From Rubrivivax benzoatilyticus JA2 = ATCC BAA-35 (GTDB taxonomy: Bacteria; Pseudomonadota; Gammaproteobacteria; Burkholderiales; Burkholderiaceae_C): a stretch of 64,000 nt of DNA. Both the position numbers and the translations under genes were made by a program. Under the pieces are notes generated by a model that did not search any database, was not told the DNA's origin, and was given only the letters and a program-made list of their open reading frames with translations. Of this stretch, positions 1 to 12,440 are shown in pieces. The first letter of the stretch is position 1, and every line of letters starts with the position of its first letter. Location: the NCBI RefSeq assembly GCF_000190375.1, contig NZ_AEWG01000158.1:53988-117987 (forward strand), written 5' to 3'.

Positions 1-890
1 GCCACGCCGGGCTGCGCTGCGCCGTCGTGCACCCCTGCGACGCCGAGTCGCTGCGCGGCGCGCTCGATGCCGCCCGCCACGGCCTGTTCACGCCGGTGCT
101 GGTGGCGCCGCGCGACCGCCTGATCGCCACCGCCGACGCCGCCGGGCTGGACCTGGCCGGCGTCGAGATCGAGGACGTGCGCCACAGCCACGCCGCCGCC
201 GAACGCGCCGCCGCGATGGCCGCCGACGGCGCGGTGCAGGCGCTGATGAAGGGCAGCCTGCACACCGACGAGGTGATGAAGGCCGTGCTGTCGCGCCCCG
301 AGCTGCGCACCGGGCGCCGCATCTCGCACGTCTTCCGCTTCGACGCGCCGGCGTACCACAAGCCGCTGCTCGTCACCGACGCGGCGATGAACATCACGCC
401 GACGCTCGACGACAAGGCGCACATCGTGCAGAACGCGATCGACCTGGCGCTGGTGCTCGGCGTCGACCTGCCCAAGGTGGCGGTGCTGGCGGCCGTCGAA
501 GGCGTCAACCCGAAGATGGCCTGCACGCTGGACGCCGCGGCGCTGTGCAAGATGGCCGACCGCGGCCAGATCCGCGGCGCCATCGTCGACGGCCCGCTGG
601 CCTTCGACAACGCGATCTCGGCCGAGGCCGCGCGCACCAAGGGCATCGTCTCGCCGGTGGCCGGCAACCCCGACATCCTCGTGGTGCCCGACCTCGTGTC
701 GGGCAACATCCTCGCGAAGCAGCTGGAATACCTGGGCGGCGCGGTGGGCAGCGGCATCGTGCTCGGCGCGCGGGTGCCGATCGCGCTGACCAGCCGCGCC
801 GACGGCGCCACCGCGCGGCTGGCGTCAGCGGCGCTGGCGGTGCTGGTGGCGCAGTCCGGCGCCCGGGCGTCGATCGACAAGATAGCCTAA
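1..890 (+). CDS. Phosphate acetyl/butyryltransferase domain protein, 5' end outside window
   Basis: Transfers an acyl group between CoA and phosphate, in acetyl-CoA/acetyl-phosphate or butyryl-CoA metabolism in the cytoplasm. The reading frame is open to the left edge and the residues before the first GTG (position 27) continue the family sequence, so the gene starts outside the window. The visible part covers a phosphotransacetylase domain, with family features such as KGSLHTDEVM, the RRISHV segment, VEGVNPKM, DGPLAFDNAIS and, near the C-terminus, VVPDLVSGNILAKQLEYLGG. In many Burkholderiales this domain follows an N-terminal MaoC-type enoyl-CoA hydratase domain in a roughly 460-residue bifunctional protein; whether that domain is present cannot be seen. 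It ends 72 bases before katG. Confidence 0.85.
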   Translation, partial: HAGLRCAVVHPCDAESLRGALDAARHGLFTPVLVAPRDRLIATADAAGLDLAGVEIEDVRHSHAAAERAAAMAADGAVQALMKGSLHTDEVMKAVLSRPELRTGRRISHVFRFDAPAYHKPLLVTDAAMNITPTLDDKAHIVQNAIDLALVLGVDLPKVAVLAAVEGVNPKMACTLDAAALCKMADRGQIRGAIVDGPLAFDNAISAEAARTKGIVSPVAGNPDILVVPDLVSGNILAKQLEYLGGAVGSGIVLGARVPIALTSRADGATARLASAALAVLVAQSGARASIDKIA

Positions 891-926
891 TGCAATCACA
901 TTGGCTCGCGCGATTGACTAAATTGA

Positions 927-3173
<2,247 letters not shown>

Positions 3174-3200
3174 GCGGCGGCTGGAACCGGCTGACGACGA

Positions 3201-3223
3201 CGGGCCCCGCGGGGCCCGTTTTT
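3201..3223 (+). terminator. Rho-independent terminator of katG
   Basis: A 7-bp GC stem (CGGGCCC with GGGCCCG) around a CGCG loop is followed directly by TTTTT. It lies 27 bases after the katG stop codon. On the other strand no T-run follows the hairpin, so it should act mainly on katG. Confidence 0.9.
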
Positions 3224-3231
3224 CATGGCGC

Positions 3232-4173
3232 TCAGCGCAGCCAGAAGTCCACCGGCTGCAGCGGCGGCGGGATGCCCTCGTCGCCCAGGCTCTCGCGCAG
3301 GCCGATCTCGATCGTGCGGCAGATCGCGTCCAGCGGCAGGTCGTTGTAGCCGTGTCCGAACGGGTTCTCGATCTCGTCGCCGACGGCGTCCAGGCCGAAG
3401 AAGGTGTAGGCGACAAAGGCCACGACCAGCGGCGTGACGAAGCCCAGCGCGTCGATCAGGCCGAAGGGCAGCAGGAAACAGTACAGGTAGGCCGTGCGGT
3501 GCAGCAGCAGCGAGTAGGCGAACGGGATCGGCGTGCCCTTGATGCGCTCGCAGCCGGCGAAGGCGGCGGCGAACGCGGCCAGCGTCTGGTCCATCTCGCA
3601 GGCGACGATGGAGTCGAGCGCGCCCTCGTCCAGGCCGCGGCGCAGGTCGTCGCCCAAACGCTGCAGCAGGTATTCGGGGCCGTTGGACGCGGCCTGCAGC
3701 CCGGCCCATTCGGCCGGCGTCAGGAAACGCGCGAGTTCAGGCTCTGGCTTCGTGTCGCGCAGATGGTGGCGCAGCGCGTGCGCCAGCGCGACGGTGCGCC
3801 AGACGATGCGCACACGCAGGTCGTCCAGCCCCAGCGAAGCCTGCGCCGGCACCGCGCCGCGCACCAGGCAGCGCGCCTGGCGCGCCAGGCTGCGGCTGCG
3901 GTGCACGACGTCGCCCCAGAGCTTGCGCGCCTCCCAGTAGCGGTCGTAGGCGGCGCTGTTGCGAAAGCCGAGGAAGATCGCCAGCGCGATGCCGATCAGC
4001 GAGAACGGGATCGTCGTGACGGTGATCTTGTGGTGCAGCAGTTCGCCGTGCAGCAGCGTGACGACGACGGCCGTCAGCGTCGTGCCGGCCAGCGGCACCA
4101 GGATGCGGTGCAGGATCGAGCCGCGCAGCACGAAGAACAGGCGCGGGCCGACCGGGCGTTCGCGGAGGATCAT
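3232..4173 (-). CDS. Bestrophin-family (UPF0187) membrane channel protein
   Basis: Predicted inner-membrane anion channel of the bestrophin/UPF0187 family, 313 residues, a normal bacterial length. The N-terminal half has the hydrophobic helices expected (residues about 20-45 and 55-75) followed by the family segment GFRNSAAYDRYWEARKLWG. A second membrane region lies at about residues 205-250, and the C-terminal signature DEIENPFGHGYNDLPLD sits near residue 280. Bacterial homologues form pentameric channels, but substrate and physiological role cannot be read from the sequence. It is transcribed towards katG and starts just beyond the terminator of the tRNA-Ser gene, so it is probably a single-gene unit. 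Confidence 0.9.
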   Translation of the reverse strand: MILRERPVGPRLFFVLRGSILHRILVPLAGTTLTAVVVTLLHGELLHHKITVTTIPFSLIGIALAIFLGFRNSAAYDRYWEARKLWGDVVHRSRSLARQARCLVRGAVPAQASLGLDDLRVRIVWRTVALAHALRHHLRDTKPEPELARFLTPAEWAGLQAASNGPEYLLQRLGDDLRRGLDEGALDSIVACEMDQTLAAFAAAFAGCERIKGTPIPFAYSLLLHRTAYLYCFLLPFGLIDALGFVTPLVVAFVAYTFFGLDAVGDEIENPFGHGYNDLPLDAICRTIEIGLRESLGDEGIPPPLQPVDFWLR

Positions 4174-4186
4174 GTGGACGGGCCCG

Positions 4187-4222
4187 AAAAGAAAAATCCC
4201 TCACGGCCGGGGGCGGTGAGGG
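4187..4222 (-). terminator. Terminator downstream of tRNA-Ser
   Basis: On the minus strand, a 7-bp stem CCCTCAC/GTGAGGG with an 11-base GC-rich loop is followed by ATTTTTCTTTT. It begins 8 bases after the CCA end of tRNA-Ser and separates that transcript from the bestrophin gene. Confidence 0.88.
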
Positions 4223-4229
4223 ACTGTTC

Positions 4230-4321
4230 TGGCGGAAAGGGAGGGATTCGAACCCTCGTCACGGGAGGACCCGTGAACCGGATTTCGAGTCCGGCGCATT
4301 CGACCACTCTGCCACCTTTCC
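4230..4321 (-). tRNA. tRNA-Ser (anticodon CGA)
   Basis: A 92-base class II tRNA. The acceptor stem GGAAAGG pairs with CCTTTCC, the discriminator is G, and the CCA end is encoded. The anticodon arm reads CCGGACTCGAAATCCGG, giving anticodon CGA (reads UCG). A long variable arm (CACGGG...CCCGTG) and the T-loop GGTTCGAATCC are present. It lies 43 bases downstream of serS on the same strand and may be on the same transcript, pairing a seryl-tRNA with its own synthetase. Confidence 0.97.
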
Positions 4322-4364
4322 TGGTATTCGCGTGGTCTCGCTGGGGTCAGCGAAGCCGCGCATT

Positions 4365-6705
<2,341 letters not shown>

Positions 6706-6706
<1 letters not shown>

Positions 6707-7149
6707 CACAGCACTCCCAGGATGCGCACCTCGAAGTGCACGGACTGGCCGGCCAACGGGTGGTTGAAATCGAACAGCAGCCAGTCCTCGCCGACCTCGC
6801 GCACCATGCCGGCGTAGCTGCCCAGGCCGTCGGGGGTCGGGAACTGGACGACGTCACCGACGGTGTAGACGGTGTCCTCGTCGCCGAGCTCGCGCATCAG
6901 CGACATCTTCACGCGCTGCATCAGCTGCGGGTTGCGTTCGCCGAAGGCGGCGCCCGGCGGCAGCTCGAAACGCGCCTCGGCGCCGTCGTCCAGGCCGATC
7001 AGCGCCTGCTCCAGGCCCGGCGACAGGTCGCCCGCGCCGATCGTCAGCGTCGCCGGCGTGCCGCCGAAGGTGTTGACGATGTCGCCGCCGTCGGGCCCGG
7101 CAAGCCGGTAGTGCAGGGTCAGGAAGGAGCCGGACTGGACGGTGGTCAC
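6706..7149 (-). CDS. fkpB: FKBP-type peptidyl-prolyl isomerase (SlpA/FkpB type)
   Basis: Small cytoplasmic prolyl isomerase and chaperone of the SlyD/SlpA branch of FKBPs, 147 residues. The FKBP fold is split by an inserted flap domain: the first part has [15 protein letters not shown] and [18 protein letters not shown], the insert runs over about residues 70-120, and the chain returns with [17 protein letters not shown]. It begins with GTG and is the first gene of a two-gene unit with ispH. The start lies 53 bases from the divergent radC gene, so the promoters of both units must be packed in that short gap. Confidence 0.92.
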
Positions 7150-7202
7150 TGGGGGTACGTCGCTGACGATAGACTGGTTGCGGCCATTGTAAGAGCCGCC
7201 CC

Positions 7203-7880
7203 ATGCCCCTCCTGAAGGACCTGCCCGCCGACCAGCGCCCGCGCGAGAAGCTGCTCCAGCGCGGCCCGGGCGCGCTCGCCGACGGCGAGCTGCTGGCGCT
7301 GCTGCTGCGCACCGGGCTGCCCGGTGAGGGCGTGTTCGAGCTCGCGCAGCGTGTGCTCGCGGCCTGCGGCGGCGCCGGCGGGCTGCTGGCCGCGACGCCG
7401 GCCACGCTGGGCCGGGTCAAGGGCCTGGGGCCGGCCAAGCAGGCCGAGCTGCTGGCGGTGATGGAGCTGGCGCGCCGCGCGCTGGCCGCCAAGGTGCGCG
7501 CCGCGCCGGTGTTCGACTCGCCGGACAAGGTCAAGGACTACGTCGCGCTGCAGCTGGCCGGCCGGGAGCACGAGGTCTTCGCGGTGCTGTTCCTCGACAG
7601 CCAGCACCGCCTGATCGTGATGGAGGAGATGTTCCACGGCACGCTGACCCAGACCAGCGTCTACCCGCGCGAAGTGGCGCGCCGGGCGCTGGCGCTCAAC
7701 GCCGGCGCGGTGATCCTGGCGCACAACCACCCGTCGGGCGTCGCCGAACCGTCGCGCGCCGACGAGTTCCTGACGCAGACGCTGCGCCAGGCGCTGCAGC
7801 TGCTGGACGTGCGCGTGCTCGACCACCTCGTCGTCGGCCGCGGCCAGGTGGTGTCGATGGCCGAGCGGGGGCTGGTGTGA
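7203..7880 (+). CDS. radC: RadC-family JAB/MPN protein
   Basis: Member of the RadC (UPF0758) family, 225 residues. The N-terminal 80 residues contain a helix-hairpin-helix-like region ([19 protein letters not shown]). The C-terminal part is a JAMM/MPN+ metal-binding domain with HNHPSG followed by the conserved P-S-x-x-D pattern (AEPSRADEF), so the metal site looks intact. The family was named for a supposed role in DNA repair, but that role has been questioned, and its real substrate is unknown. Its stop codon overlaps the next start by four bases (GTGA), so it is likely coupled to the Smr gene. Confidence 0.95.
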   Translation: MPLLKDLPADQRPREKLLQRGPGALADGELLALLLRTGLPGEGVFELAQRVLAACGGAGGLLAATPATLGRVKGLGPAKQAELLAVMELARRALAAKVRAAPVFDSPDKVKDYVALQLAGREHEVFAVLFLDSQHRLIVMEEMFHGTLTQTSVYPREVARRALALNAGAVILAHNHPSGVAEPSRADEFLTQTLRQALQLLDVRVLDHLVVGRGQVVSMAERGLV

Positions 7881-8506
7881 AGGTCTCCAGCCTGAAGGAA
7901 CTGCAGGCGCTGCGCGAGGCCATCGCCCGGCGCGAGCGCGAAGCCGCCGAACGCGCCGAGCGCGAACGCCGCGAGGCCGCCGAGGCCGAGGCCCAGCGGC
8001 GCGCCTTCGCCCATGCCGTCGGCCCGGTGCATGCGCTGCGGCCGCACGGCCGCGCCCACGTGCACCGCGCCCGCCCGGCGCCGCTGCCGCGCCAGCGCGA
8101 GGCCGACGAGCGCGAGGCGCTGCGCGCGACGCTGTCCGACGAGGTCGACGTCGAGTCGCTGCTGCTGACCGACGACGGCCTGTCCTTCCGCCGCTTCGGC
8201 GTCGGCCCCGACGTCGTCACCAAACTCCGCCGCGGCCACTGGTCGATCCAGGCCGAGGTCGACCTGCACGGCCTGCGCCGCGACGAAGCCCGCGACGCGC
8301 TGGTGCGCTTCGTGCGCGAGGCGCTGCAGCGCGGCCAGCGCTGCGTGCGCGTCGTGCACGGCAAGGGCCACGGCTCGCCGGGGCGCAAGCCGGTGCTGAA
8401 GGTCAAGGCGCAGCGCTGGCTGGCGCAGTGCGAGGAGGTCATCGCCTTCGCCCAGGCCACCGGGCCGCAGGGCGGCGCCGGGGCGCTGATCGTGCTGCTG
8501 GGGTGA
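7877..8506 (+). CDS. Smr-domain protein
   Basis: A stand-alone Smr (small MutS-related) domain protein of 209 residues. The first 70 residues are a charged, Arg/Glu/Ala-rich helix. The C-terminal Smr domain starts near residue 130 with [19 protein letters not shown], followed by [13 protein letters not shown] and a C-terminal [10 protein letters not shown]. Smr domains are nicking or RNA-cleaving endonucleases in characterised cases (YdaL/SmrB type), so a nucleic-acid nuclease role is inferred. It starts at a GTG overlapping the radC stop. Palindromic repeats follow directly downstream. Confidence 0.93.
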   Translation: MKVSSLKELQALREAIARREREAAERAERERREAAEAEAQRRAFAHAVGPVHALRPHGRAHVHRARPAPLPRQREADEREALRATLSDEVDVESLLLTDDGLSFRRFGVGPDVVTKLRRGHWSIQAEVDLHGLRRDEARDALVRFVREALQRGQRCVRVVHGKGHGSPGRKPVLKVKAQRWLAQCEEVIAFAQATGPQGGAGALIVLLG

Positions 8507-8544
8507 GCACGGACAGCCGGCCCCTCGGGCCAGCCCGCAGCGGC

Positions 8545-8555
8545 GGGGTCAGGTC
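8545..8555. repeat. Half copy of the GGGGTCAGGTCT palindrome
   Basis: GGGGTCAGGTC appears here without its mirrored arm, 21 bases before the first complete palindrome of this gap. It looks like a decayed member of the same repeat family. Confidence 0.7.
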
Positions 8556-8565
8556 ACGCAGCGAC

Positions 8566-8593
8566 GGGGTCAGGTCTCGAAAGACCTGACCCC
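8566..8593. repeat. 28-base REP-like palindrome, copy 1
   Basis: A 12-bp arm GGGGTCAGGTCT, loop CGAA, then the exact mirrored arm AGACCTGACCCC. It is followed by GGGCGTC, a trailer also seen after the next copy. The site lies between the 3' ends of the Smr gene and the globin gene, so it could act as a two-way transcript-end hairpin. Confidence 0.9.
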
Positions 8594-8638
8594 GGGCGTC
8601 GGGGGGCATCGCCTGGGGAGCGGGGTCAGCGGGGGAAC

Positions 8639-8666
8639 GGGGTCAGGTCTCGAGAGACCTGACCCC
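8639..8666. repeat. 28-base REP-like palindrome, copy 2
   Basis: Same 12-bp arms as copy 1, with loop CGAG. GGGCGTC follows, then a partial copy (CCTGACCCCGGGCGTC) immediately after it. Centre-to-centre spacing from copy 1 is 73 bases. It ends 29 bases before the globin stop codon. Confidence 0.9.
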
Positions 8667-8694
8667 GGGCGTCCCTGACCCCGGGCGTCCCGCT

Positions 8695-9093
8695 TCACCC
8701 GCCCTGGTTGCGCATCCAGTCGGCGGTGCCGAACAGCGACTCGGTCAGCCGGTCGGCCAGTGCGGGTTCGAGGCCGCAGTCGCCCAGCGCCTGGATCATG
8801 CAGGCCATCCACTGGTCGCGTTCGGCGATGCCGATCGCGTACGGCAGGTGGCGCGCACGCAGCCGCGGGTGGCCGAAACGCTGGACATAGTGATCCGGCC
8901 CGCCAAGCCAGCCGCAGAGGAACCAGAACAGCTTGTCGCGCGAGCCGTCCAGGCTTTGGGGGTGCATCGCCCGCAGCGCCGCGTAGGCCGGCTCCAGCTC
9001 CATCAGGTCGTAGAAGCGGTCGACCAGCGTGCGAACGCCGGCTTCGCCGCCCAGGCGCACGAACGGCGTCGGCGCGGCTTCGGCGGCGCTCAC
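8695..9093 (-). CDS. Group II truncated haemoglobin
   Basis: Small haem protein of the truncated-haemoglobin family (group II, GlbO-like), 132 residues, a typical length. Likely haem-pocket residues are Y28 (B10, in DRFYDL), the proximal ligand H82 in RLRARHLPYAIG and W95 (G8, in RDQWMACM), the combination characteristic of group II. Such proteins bind oxygen and sometimes detoxify nitric oxide or peroxide. It begins at a GTG that overlaps the stop of the upstream ATPase gene by four bases (GTGA), so it is the third cistron of a unit with a diguanylate cyclase and a MinD-like ATPase. Confidence 0.93.
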   Translation of the reverse strand: MSAAEAAPTPFVRLGGEAGVRTLVDRFYDLMELEPAYAALRAMHPQSLDGSRDKLFWFLCGWLGGPDHYVQRFGHPRLRARHLPYAIGIAERDQWMACMIQALGDCGLEPALADRLTESLFGTADWMRNQGG

Positions 9094-9926
9094 CGCGCGC
9101 CGTCGACGAGGGACAGCAGCCGAGTCGCGACGCCGACCATGGCGATCGCCGCCGGCGTCCCGGGCAGGCTTTCCAGCAGCAGCTGGCGGCGCAGCACGGC
9201 TTCGCGCACCGCGGGATCGGCAGGCAGCTCGCCGAGCAGGTCCAGGCGCACCGGCCCGTCCAGCGACGGCGCGACGTAGCGGTCGACGACGGCCTGCAGC
9301 TGCTGGCGAACGGCACGCCCCTCGCCGGGACGTCGTGCCTGGTTGACCAGCGTCTGGATCAGGCGCCGGCCCTGGGTCGTCGCCAGGACCTTGATCGTCG
9401 CGTAGGCGTCGGTCAGCGAGGTCGGCTCGGGCGTGGCGACGACGATCGCGTCGTCGGCCAGCGACACCGTGTAGAGCACGACGTCGGAGATGCCGGCGCC
9501 GGTGTCGAGGATGACGTGGTCGAAGCGCGGCGCGACCTCGGAGATCACGCGCTGCAGCTGGTCACGCACCTCGGGCGTCATGCGCGAGTACTCGACCATG
9601 CCCGAGCCGGCGAGCAGCACCGTGAAGCCGCCCGGCGCCGGCAGCAGCGCGTCCTCGAGCGAGCACTTGCCGGTGAAGACGTCGTGCAGCGTCAGCTTGG
9701 GATACAGGTTGAGCACGACGTCCAGGTTGGCCAGCCCCAGGTCGGCGTCGAGCACGAGCACGCGGCGGCCCTGGCGCGCCAGCGCGGCGGCCAGGTTGGC
9801 GGCGACGAAGGTCTTGCCGACGCCGCCCTTGCCGCTGGTGATCGCGCTGATGCGCGCACGCGGCCGCGCGGCGCGGGAGGCGTCGTCTCGGGTGGGCACG
9901 GCGGCCGGCGGGGTACCGTCGGTCAT
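9090..9926 (-). CDS. MinD/ParA-family ATPase, FlhG-like
   Basis: P-loop ATPase of the MinD/ParA/FlhG family, 278 residues. The deviant Walker A motif SGKGGVGKT lies near residue 30, followed by VLVLDADLGLANLDVVLNL, a typical MinD/FlhG switch region, and the DTGAGISDVV segment near residue 130. FlhG (FleN, YlxH) proteins control flagellar number and placement; the N-terminal DQAxxL motif that contacts FlhF or FlrA is not visible, so this may be a FlhG relative rather than the main one. Its ATG overlaps the stop of the upstream GGDEF gene (ATGA) and its stop overlaps the globin start. Divergent che genes fit a motility context. Confidence 0.87.
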   Translation of the reverse strand: MTDGTPPAAVPTRDDASRAARPRARISAITSGKGGVGKTFVAANLAAALARQGRRVLVLDADLGLANLDVVLNLYPKLTLHDVFTGKCSLEDALLPAPGGFTVLLAGSGMVEYSRMTPEVRDQLQRVISEVAPRFDHVILDTGAGISDVVLYTVSLADDAIVVATPEPTSLTDAYATIKVLATTQGRRLIQTLVNQARRPGEGRAVRQQLQAVVDRYVAPSLDGPVRLDLLGELPADPAVREAVLRRQLLLESLPGTPAAIAMVGVATRLLSLVDGAR

Positions 9927-10657
9927 AGGAAGTCCTGGAAGCTCGTGGAGTCGAACAGCAGCCGCTTCTCGTCGTGGCTGACGTGCGAGTCGGCGGTCGG
10001 TTCGAGCAGCACGCGGTTGCGGCCGGCGGCCTTGGCGGCGTAGAGCTGCAGGTCGGCGCGTTCGAGCCACAGCGCCGGTGTGGAACGCACCCACTGCGGT
10101 GCGAAGGCACCGCCGACGCTGACGCTCACCGACAGCGCGCGGCCGTTGCCGACAGACACGCTCATGCGCTCGACCTTCTGGCGGATGCGCTCGGCGACGG
10201 TCAGGCCGAAGGTGTGCGGGCAGTTGGGCAGGATGATCGCGAACTCCTCGCCGCCGACACGCGCGACGAGGTCCATCGGCCGCACGCTGTCGGCCAGCAC
10301 GGCGGCGACGGCGCGGATCACCTCGTCGCCGGCGGCATGGCCGTGGCGGTCGTTGACGAGCTTGAAGTGGTCGATGTCGGCCACCAGCATCAGTGCCGGC
10401 TCGCCGCTGCGGGCGACACGGTCGATCTCGCGCTCCAGCGCGAGCTGGAAGGCGCGACGGTTGGCCAGGCCGGTGAGCGCGTCACGGCTGGACAGGTCGA
10501 CCAGGGCGTCGATGAGGCGCTGCATCCACTGCACGCTGCCGGGCTCGCCCGTGGGCTCGGGCAGGCCCGAATGGGCGAGCAGTTGCAGCGCCTCGTTCAG
10601 GCGAAGCGTCACGGGCGGATCGGCTGGGGGGTGACGGGGACAGTCCAAGGGTGTCAT
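9923..10657 (-). CDS. Diguanylate cyclase (GGDEF domain)
   Basis: Predicted c-di-GMP synthase, 244 residues, cytoplasmic. The N-terminal 75 residues form a short helical region with no recognisable sensor domain. The GGDEF domain follows, with DALTGLANRRAF, the DIDHFKLVND metal/substrate segment and an active-site GGEEF. An allosteric I-site RxxD (RPMD) lies exactly five residues before GGEEF, so product inhibition is expected. It heads a three-gene minus-strand unit with overlapping start/stop codons. The 176-base gap upstream separates it from the divergent cheR. With no visible sensor domain, its control may come from a partner or from expression level. Confidence 0.93.
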   Translation of the reverse strand: MTPLDCPRHPPADPPVTLRLNEALQLLAHSGLPEPTGEPGSVQWMQRLIDALVDLSSRDALTGLANRRAFQLALEREIDRVARSGEPALMLVADIDHFKLVNDRHGHAAGDEVIRAVAAVLADSVRPMDLVARVGGEEFAIILPNCPHTFGLTVAERIRQKVERMSVSVGNGRALSVSVSVGGAFAPQWVRSTPALWLERADLQLYAAKAAGRNRVLLEPTADSHVSHDEKRLLFDSTSFQDFL

Positions 10658-10833
10658 TCCCGGCAGCGACGACGCCACTCCCCGGGAAAGCACCAGTCTA
10701 GCCGGGGCCGCGAACGGCCGCAAAAGAGATCTGAGCGGAAAACGCCGCACAACTCCGGACCACGGCCGCGCCGCACACCGCGACACTGTCGACCGGAACC
10801 AACATCCCAGGCCGCGCCGCACGCGCGGCGCGA

Positions 10834-11683
10834 ATGCCTGCCATGAACGCCGCCCTTCCCGTGCTGGCCGCTGTCGCCGACCAGGAGTTCACGCTCTCGG
10901 CGGCCGATTTCGAACGCATCCGCCAGCTGATCTACCAGCGCGCCGGCATCAGCCTGCACGCCGGCAAGCAGGCGATGGTCTACAGCCGTCTGTCGCGCCG
11001 CCTGCGAGACCGGCTACCGAGACTTCTCGAGCTACCTGCAGGCGCTCGAACGCGGCGGCTCCGACCACGAGTGGCAGGAGTTCGTGAACTGCCTGACCAC
11101 CAACCTGACGGCCTTCTTCCGCGAGGAACACCACTTCCACGCCCTCGTCGAGGACCTGCGCGCGCGCGCCTCCAAGCCGATCCGCATCTGGTGCAACGCC
11201 GCGTCCACCGGCGAGGAGCCGTATTCGCTGGCGATGACCGTCGTCGAGACGCTGGGCACCTCGGCGCAGGCGAAGATCCTGTGCAGCGACATCGACACCA
11301 AGGTGCTGGCCACGGCCAGCCGCGGCGTCTACACCGCCGACGCCCGCGGCCTGTCGCCCGAGCGCCTGAAGCGCCACTTCATGCGCGGCACGGCCAAGAA
11401 CGAGGGCTTCATCCGCGTCAAGCCCGAGCTGTCGCGGCTGGTCGAGTTCCGCACGTTCAACCTGATGAGCACGAGCTGGTCGGCACTGGGCGACCCGTTC
11501 GACATCGTGTTCTGCCGCAACGTGATGATCTATTTCGACAACCCGACCCAGCGCAAGGTGCTGGAGCGCACGCACGCGGCGATGAAGCCCGGCGGCCTGC
11601 TCTACGTCGGCCACTCGGAGAACTTCACCGACTCGCGCGACCTGTTCAGATTGCGCGGAAAGACGATCTACGAGCGTGTCTGA
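10834..11683 (+). pseudogene. cheR: Chemotaxis methyltransferase CheR, frameshifted
   Basis: SAM-dependent methyltransferase for glutamates of chemoreceptors. Two consecutive frames both match CheR: the N-terminal domain (TLSAADFERIRQLIYQRAG) in the frame of the ATG at 10834, then from about 11009 the frame giving TGYRDFSSYLQALERGG, the SAM-binding CNAASTGEEPYSLAM and FCRNVMIYFDNPTQRKVL. The break lies at 11004-11008 (CTGCGAGACC), where CTG CGC GAG ACC would restore the family sequence L-R-E-T, so two bases of a GCGCG run appear lost. The rest of the gene shows no decay. It is therefore either a very recent mutation or a sequence error. The first frame stays open into cheD, but that fused reading is an artefact. 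Confidence 0.85.
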
Positions 11684-11739
11684 GGCCGCCGACACGGTCC
11701 CGGCTCAAGAACGGATCCGAAACGGACGATAAGACGGCC

Positions 11740-12408
11740 ATGTCAATCGCCTCCCTGTCCGCGGCGCCCGCCGCGCGTGCGCCCGCCGGGCCCTCGCGCC
11801 TGGAGCGTCTGAAGAGCGCATCGCGCCGCCCGGGCGAGGCCTCGTTCTTCTTCTACGACTCGCACTTCCGCAACGAGGCGGTCAAGGTGCTGCCCGGCGA
11901 GTTCTTCGTGCACGACGAGGACATCCTCATCATGACGACGCTGGGCTCGTGCATCGCCGCGTGCCTGTGGGACCGCGAGAAGAAACTCGGCGGCATGAAC
12001 CACTTCATGCTGCCCGACGCCGGCGGCTCGGCCGACTGCGGCCGCTACGGCTCGTTCGCGATGGAACTGCTGATCAACGAGATGATCAAGCGCGGCGCCA
12101 CGCGCTCGACGATGGAGGCCAAGGTCTTCGGCGGCGGCGCGGTCATCAGCGGCATGAACAGCATCAACGTCGGCGAGCGCAACACGACCTTCGTCATGGA
12201 CTACCTGCGCACCGAGCGCATCACGGTGGTCAGCAAGGACGTGCTCGACATCTACCCGCGCAAGGTGTGTTTCCTGCCGCACAGCGGCAAGGCGATGGTC
12301 AAGAAGCTCGCTTCGGCCAACACCGAGGCGCTGGTGGCCCAGGAACGCGCGGCGGCGTCGCAGCGAGTGCCCGCCGGCAGCAGCGGCGGCAGCATCGACC
12401 TGTTCTGA
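11740..12408 (+). CDS. cheD: Chemoreceptor glutamine deamidase CheD
   Basis: Deamidates specific glutamines of methyl-accepting chemotaxis proteins, tuning their signalling. The 222 residues contain the CheD core from about residue 50 onward, after an Ala/Arg-rich N-terminal stretch. The catalytic pair C71 ([11 protein letters not shown]) and H88 (GGMNHFMLP) keeps the 17-residue spacing found in Thermotoga CheD. Also visible are KVFGGGAVI and GERNTTFV. It follows cheR by 56 bases and precedes cheB by 32 bases, the standard cheR-cheD-cheB end of beta-proteobacterial chemotaxis operons. The cheA, cheW, cheY and cheZ genes are not in the window. Confidence 0.95.
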   Translation: MSIASLSAAPAARAPAGPSRLERLKSASRRPGEASFFFYDSHFRNEAVKVLPGEFFVHDEDILIMTTLGSCIAACLWDREKKLGGMNHFMLPDAGGSADCGRYGSFAMELLINEMIKRGATRSTMEAKVFGGGAVISGMNSINVGERNTTFVMDYLRTERITVVSKDVLDIYPRKVCFLPHSGKAMVKKLASANTEALVAQERAAASQRVPAGSSGGSIDLF

Positions 12409-12440
12409 ACACGGCGACAAGCACGCAGGAGACCGTCAGG

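Noticed and set aside
8507..8694. The palindrome cluster as a CRISPR array
   Set aside because: The units are palindromic with irregular spacing, few copies and no unique spacers of uniform length, and there are no cas genes.
10834..12408. Apparent single protein joining the CheR N-terminus to CheD
   Set aside because: After about 11008 the frame gives Arg/Pro-rich nonsense until cheD begins, while another frame gives normal CheR. It is the result of the cheR frameshift.
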